Of a stretch of 64,000 nt of DNA, positions 63,101 to 64,000 are shown piece by piece. Source of the DNA: Tigriopus japonicus (taxonomy: Eukaryota > Arthropoda > Copepoda > Harpacticoida > Harpacticidae). A model generated the notes under the pieces. It was not told where the DNA came from, ran no database searches, and worked only from the letters and a program-made list of their open reading frames with translations. Position 1 is the first letter of the stretch, and each line of letters opens with the position of its first letter. The stretch covers positions 8,509,482 through 8,573,481 of the forward strand of contig CM021321.1 of assembly GCA_010645155.1 (NCBI GenBank), read 5' to 3'. Made by a program: the position numbers and the translations under genes.

Positions 63101-64000
63101 GTAATAACACAAAATGCTAAGAATCAACATTGCGTTTTTTGCTCAAATCTTACTTATTACAATTGTTAAGTTTCAATTTGAGTTTTTAATCTCAATTATG
63201 AAAAACCTATGACCTATGAAAAATCTATGGCTGAATTTATTCATACATCATATGACCAATAATTATCGGGTGGACTGTTCTTCCTTCTGCGATTTGCGTA
63301 TCTCATGTGGGCGAGCAAAATGATTTGTATCTCAGGATCTCAATTGACTGAGTTTTTGTCAAATTGCAAGTACGAAGAGCTGATTGCATACACACAGCAA
63401 GGGAGATCGTTACATAAATGGTTTTGAATTTCAGGAAAATTTCCTGAATCGAACGAAAATTGATTGTCCAGTTCTAACTATCGCAGGAACTTTCAACGCC
63501 GTTAACGATATTCTCACTTTGAAAGTGGATGCCCAGTCACGTCAATGACCTGCCAGCTTATTGAACCACTTTACTCGGGTGATCATAGGACCGGTCACAA
63601 GAATCATCGGTAGAAAAAAAGCACACTTAGCGTTGTTGAAGCTGTTTTTCGGGTTTTCAAGGACACAACTTTTAAATCAGACCCCCTGGAAAAGCGTATG
63701 GAATGTCGCCATGGAATATCTCCTAAGAGCCAGTGCCATATAACGGAAAAATAATTCAGATCTCGTTTCACAAAAGAAACACTTATTCAAGGTTCAAAAT
63801 AAACTAATGTTACATACATGATGATACGGGTGGTTTATTTTTCCCCAACCATTCCAATCTTGATAATTTTGAACTATTCTGCGCAATGAAATGGTTGTCA
63901 ACACTAAGTCAAGACTTGGAAAGTAAAGTTTAAAGAAAGAAGGCAGTGACTTCTATTTTATATTTGCAGGGAATCACATTTTTTGTAATGGTAGTATAAA
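57144..64000. other. Region upstream of gene E without a supportable gene
   Basis: Should contain the promoter of gene E near 57144-57400. Beyond that only short unrecognised frames (for example 101 codons at 62590-62895, minus). A tRNA-like A-box (GTGGTCTAGGGGTCA near 58190) lacks a 3' half. The last 50 bases belong to a dispersed repeat. Confidence 0.5.
63950..64000 (+). repeat. Dispersed repeat, partial copy 3 at window edge
   Basis: TTGCAGGGAATCACATTTTTTGTA... resembles the GGGAATCCCATTCCTTGTA block of the copies near 45300 and 47550; cut by the window end. Confidence 0.45.

Overview
This is a eukaryotic, animal nuclear window. Genes are split by GT-AG introns, several only tens of bases long, and the recognisable products have animal orthologues: an SLC44/CTL2 choline-transporter-like protein, the 7SK capping enzyme MePCE/Bin3, COX-assembly factor CMC1, the Rab GAP TBC1D13 and the CUL2 receptor ZER1. 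Intron style, the small A+T-rich intergenic spaces and mariner-type transposases of a kind common in crustaceans suggest an arthropod, perhaps a copepod. That placement is inference.

Layout. Positions 121-5193 (-): CTL2-like transporter, 13 exons, one intron apparently GC-AG. 6949-11257 (-): MePCE/Bin3 with an unusual C-terminal extension of about 367 residues rich in Ser/Thr-Pro and Tyr. 12787-13605 (+): CMC1-like twin CX9C protein, converging on TBC1D13 at 13813-16178 (-). 16179-27475: about 11 kb without a supportable gene, holding a 103-N assembly gap flanked by the same 119-bp sequence. 27476-34433 (+): ZER1, with a hAT-type element in intron 1, a long-TIR element in intron 4, and a complete single-exon sulfotransferase-like gene nested in intron 6. 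34679-57143: four more genes of the same sulfotransferase-like family, all on the minus strand. Three are single-exon and the last has three exons and a DD37D mariner in intron 2. 57144-64000: no supportable gene.

Functions. The left third is housekeeping: membrane transport, 7SK RNP/P-TEFb control, mitochondrial complex IV assembly, Rab GTPase control and N-degron ubiquitylation. Nothing suggests these act in one pathway. The right half is a lineage-type expansion of five membrane-anchored, probably PAPS-dependent sulfotransferase-like proteins sharing a TGRCGST(L/I)L P-loop, an R...S 3'-phosphate motif and a C-terminal DSQ...S motif. The most unusual objects are this cluster, with mixed intron structure and one member nested in ZER1, and the repetitive tail on MePCE.

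Exon boundaries were derived by hand from splice motifs, phase continuity and remembered family alignments. All sum to open frames, but no transcript evidence was available.
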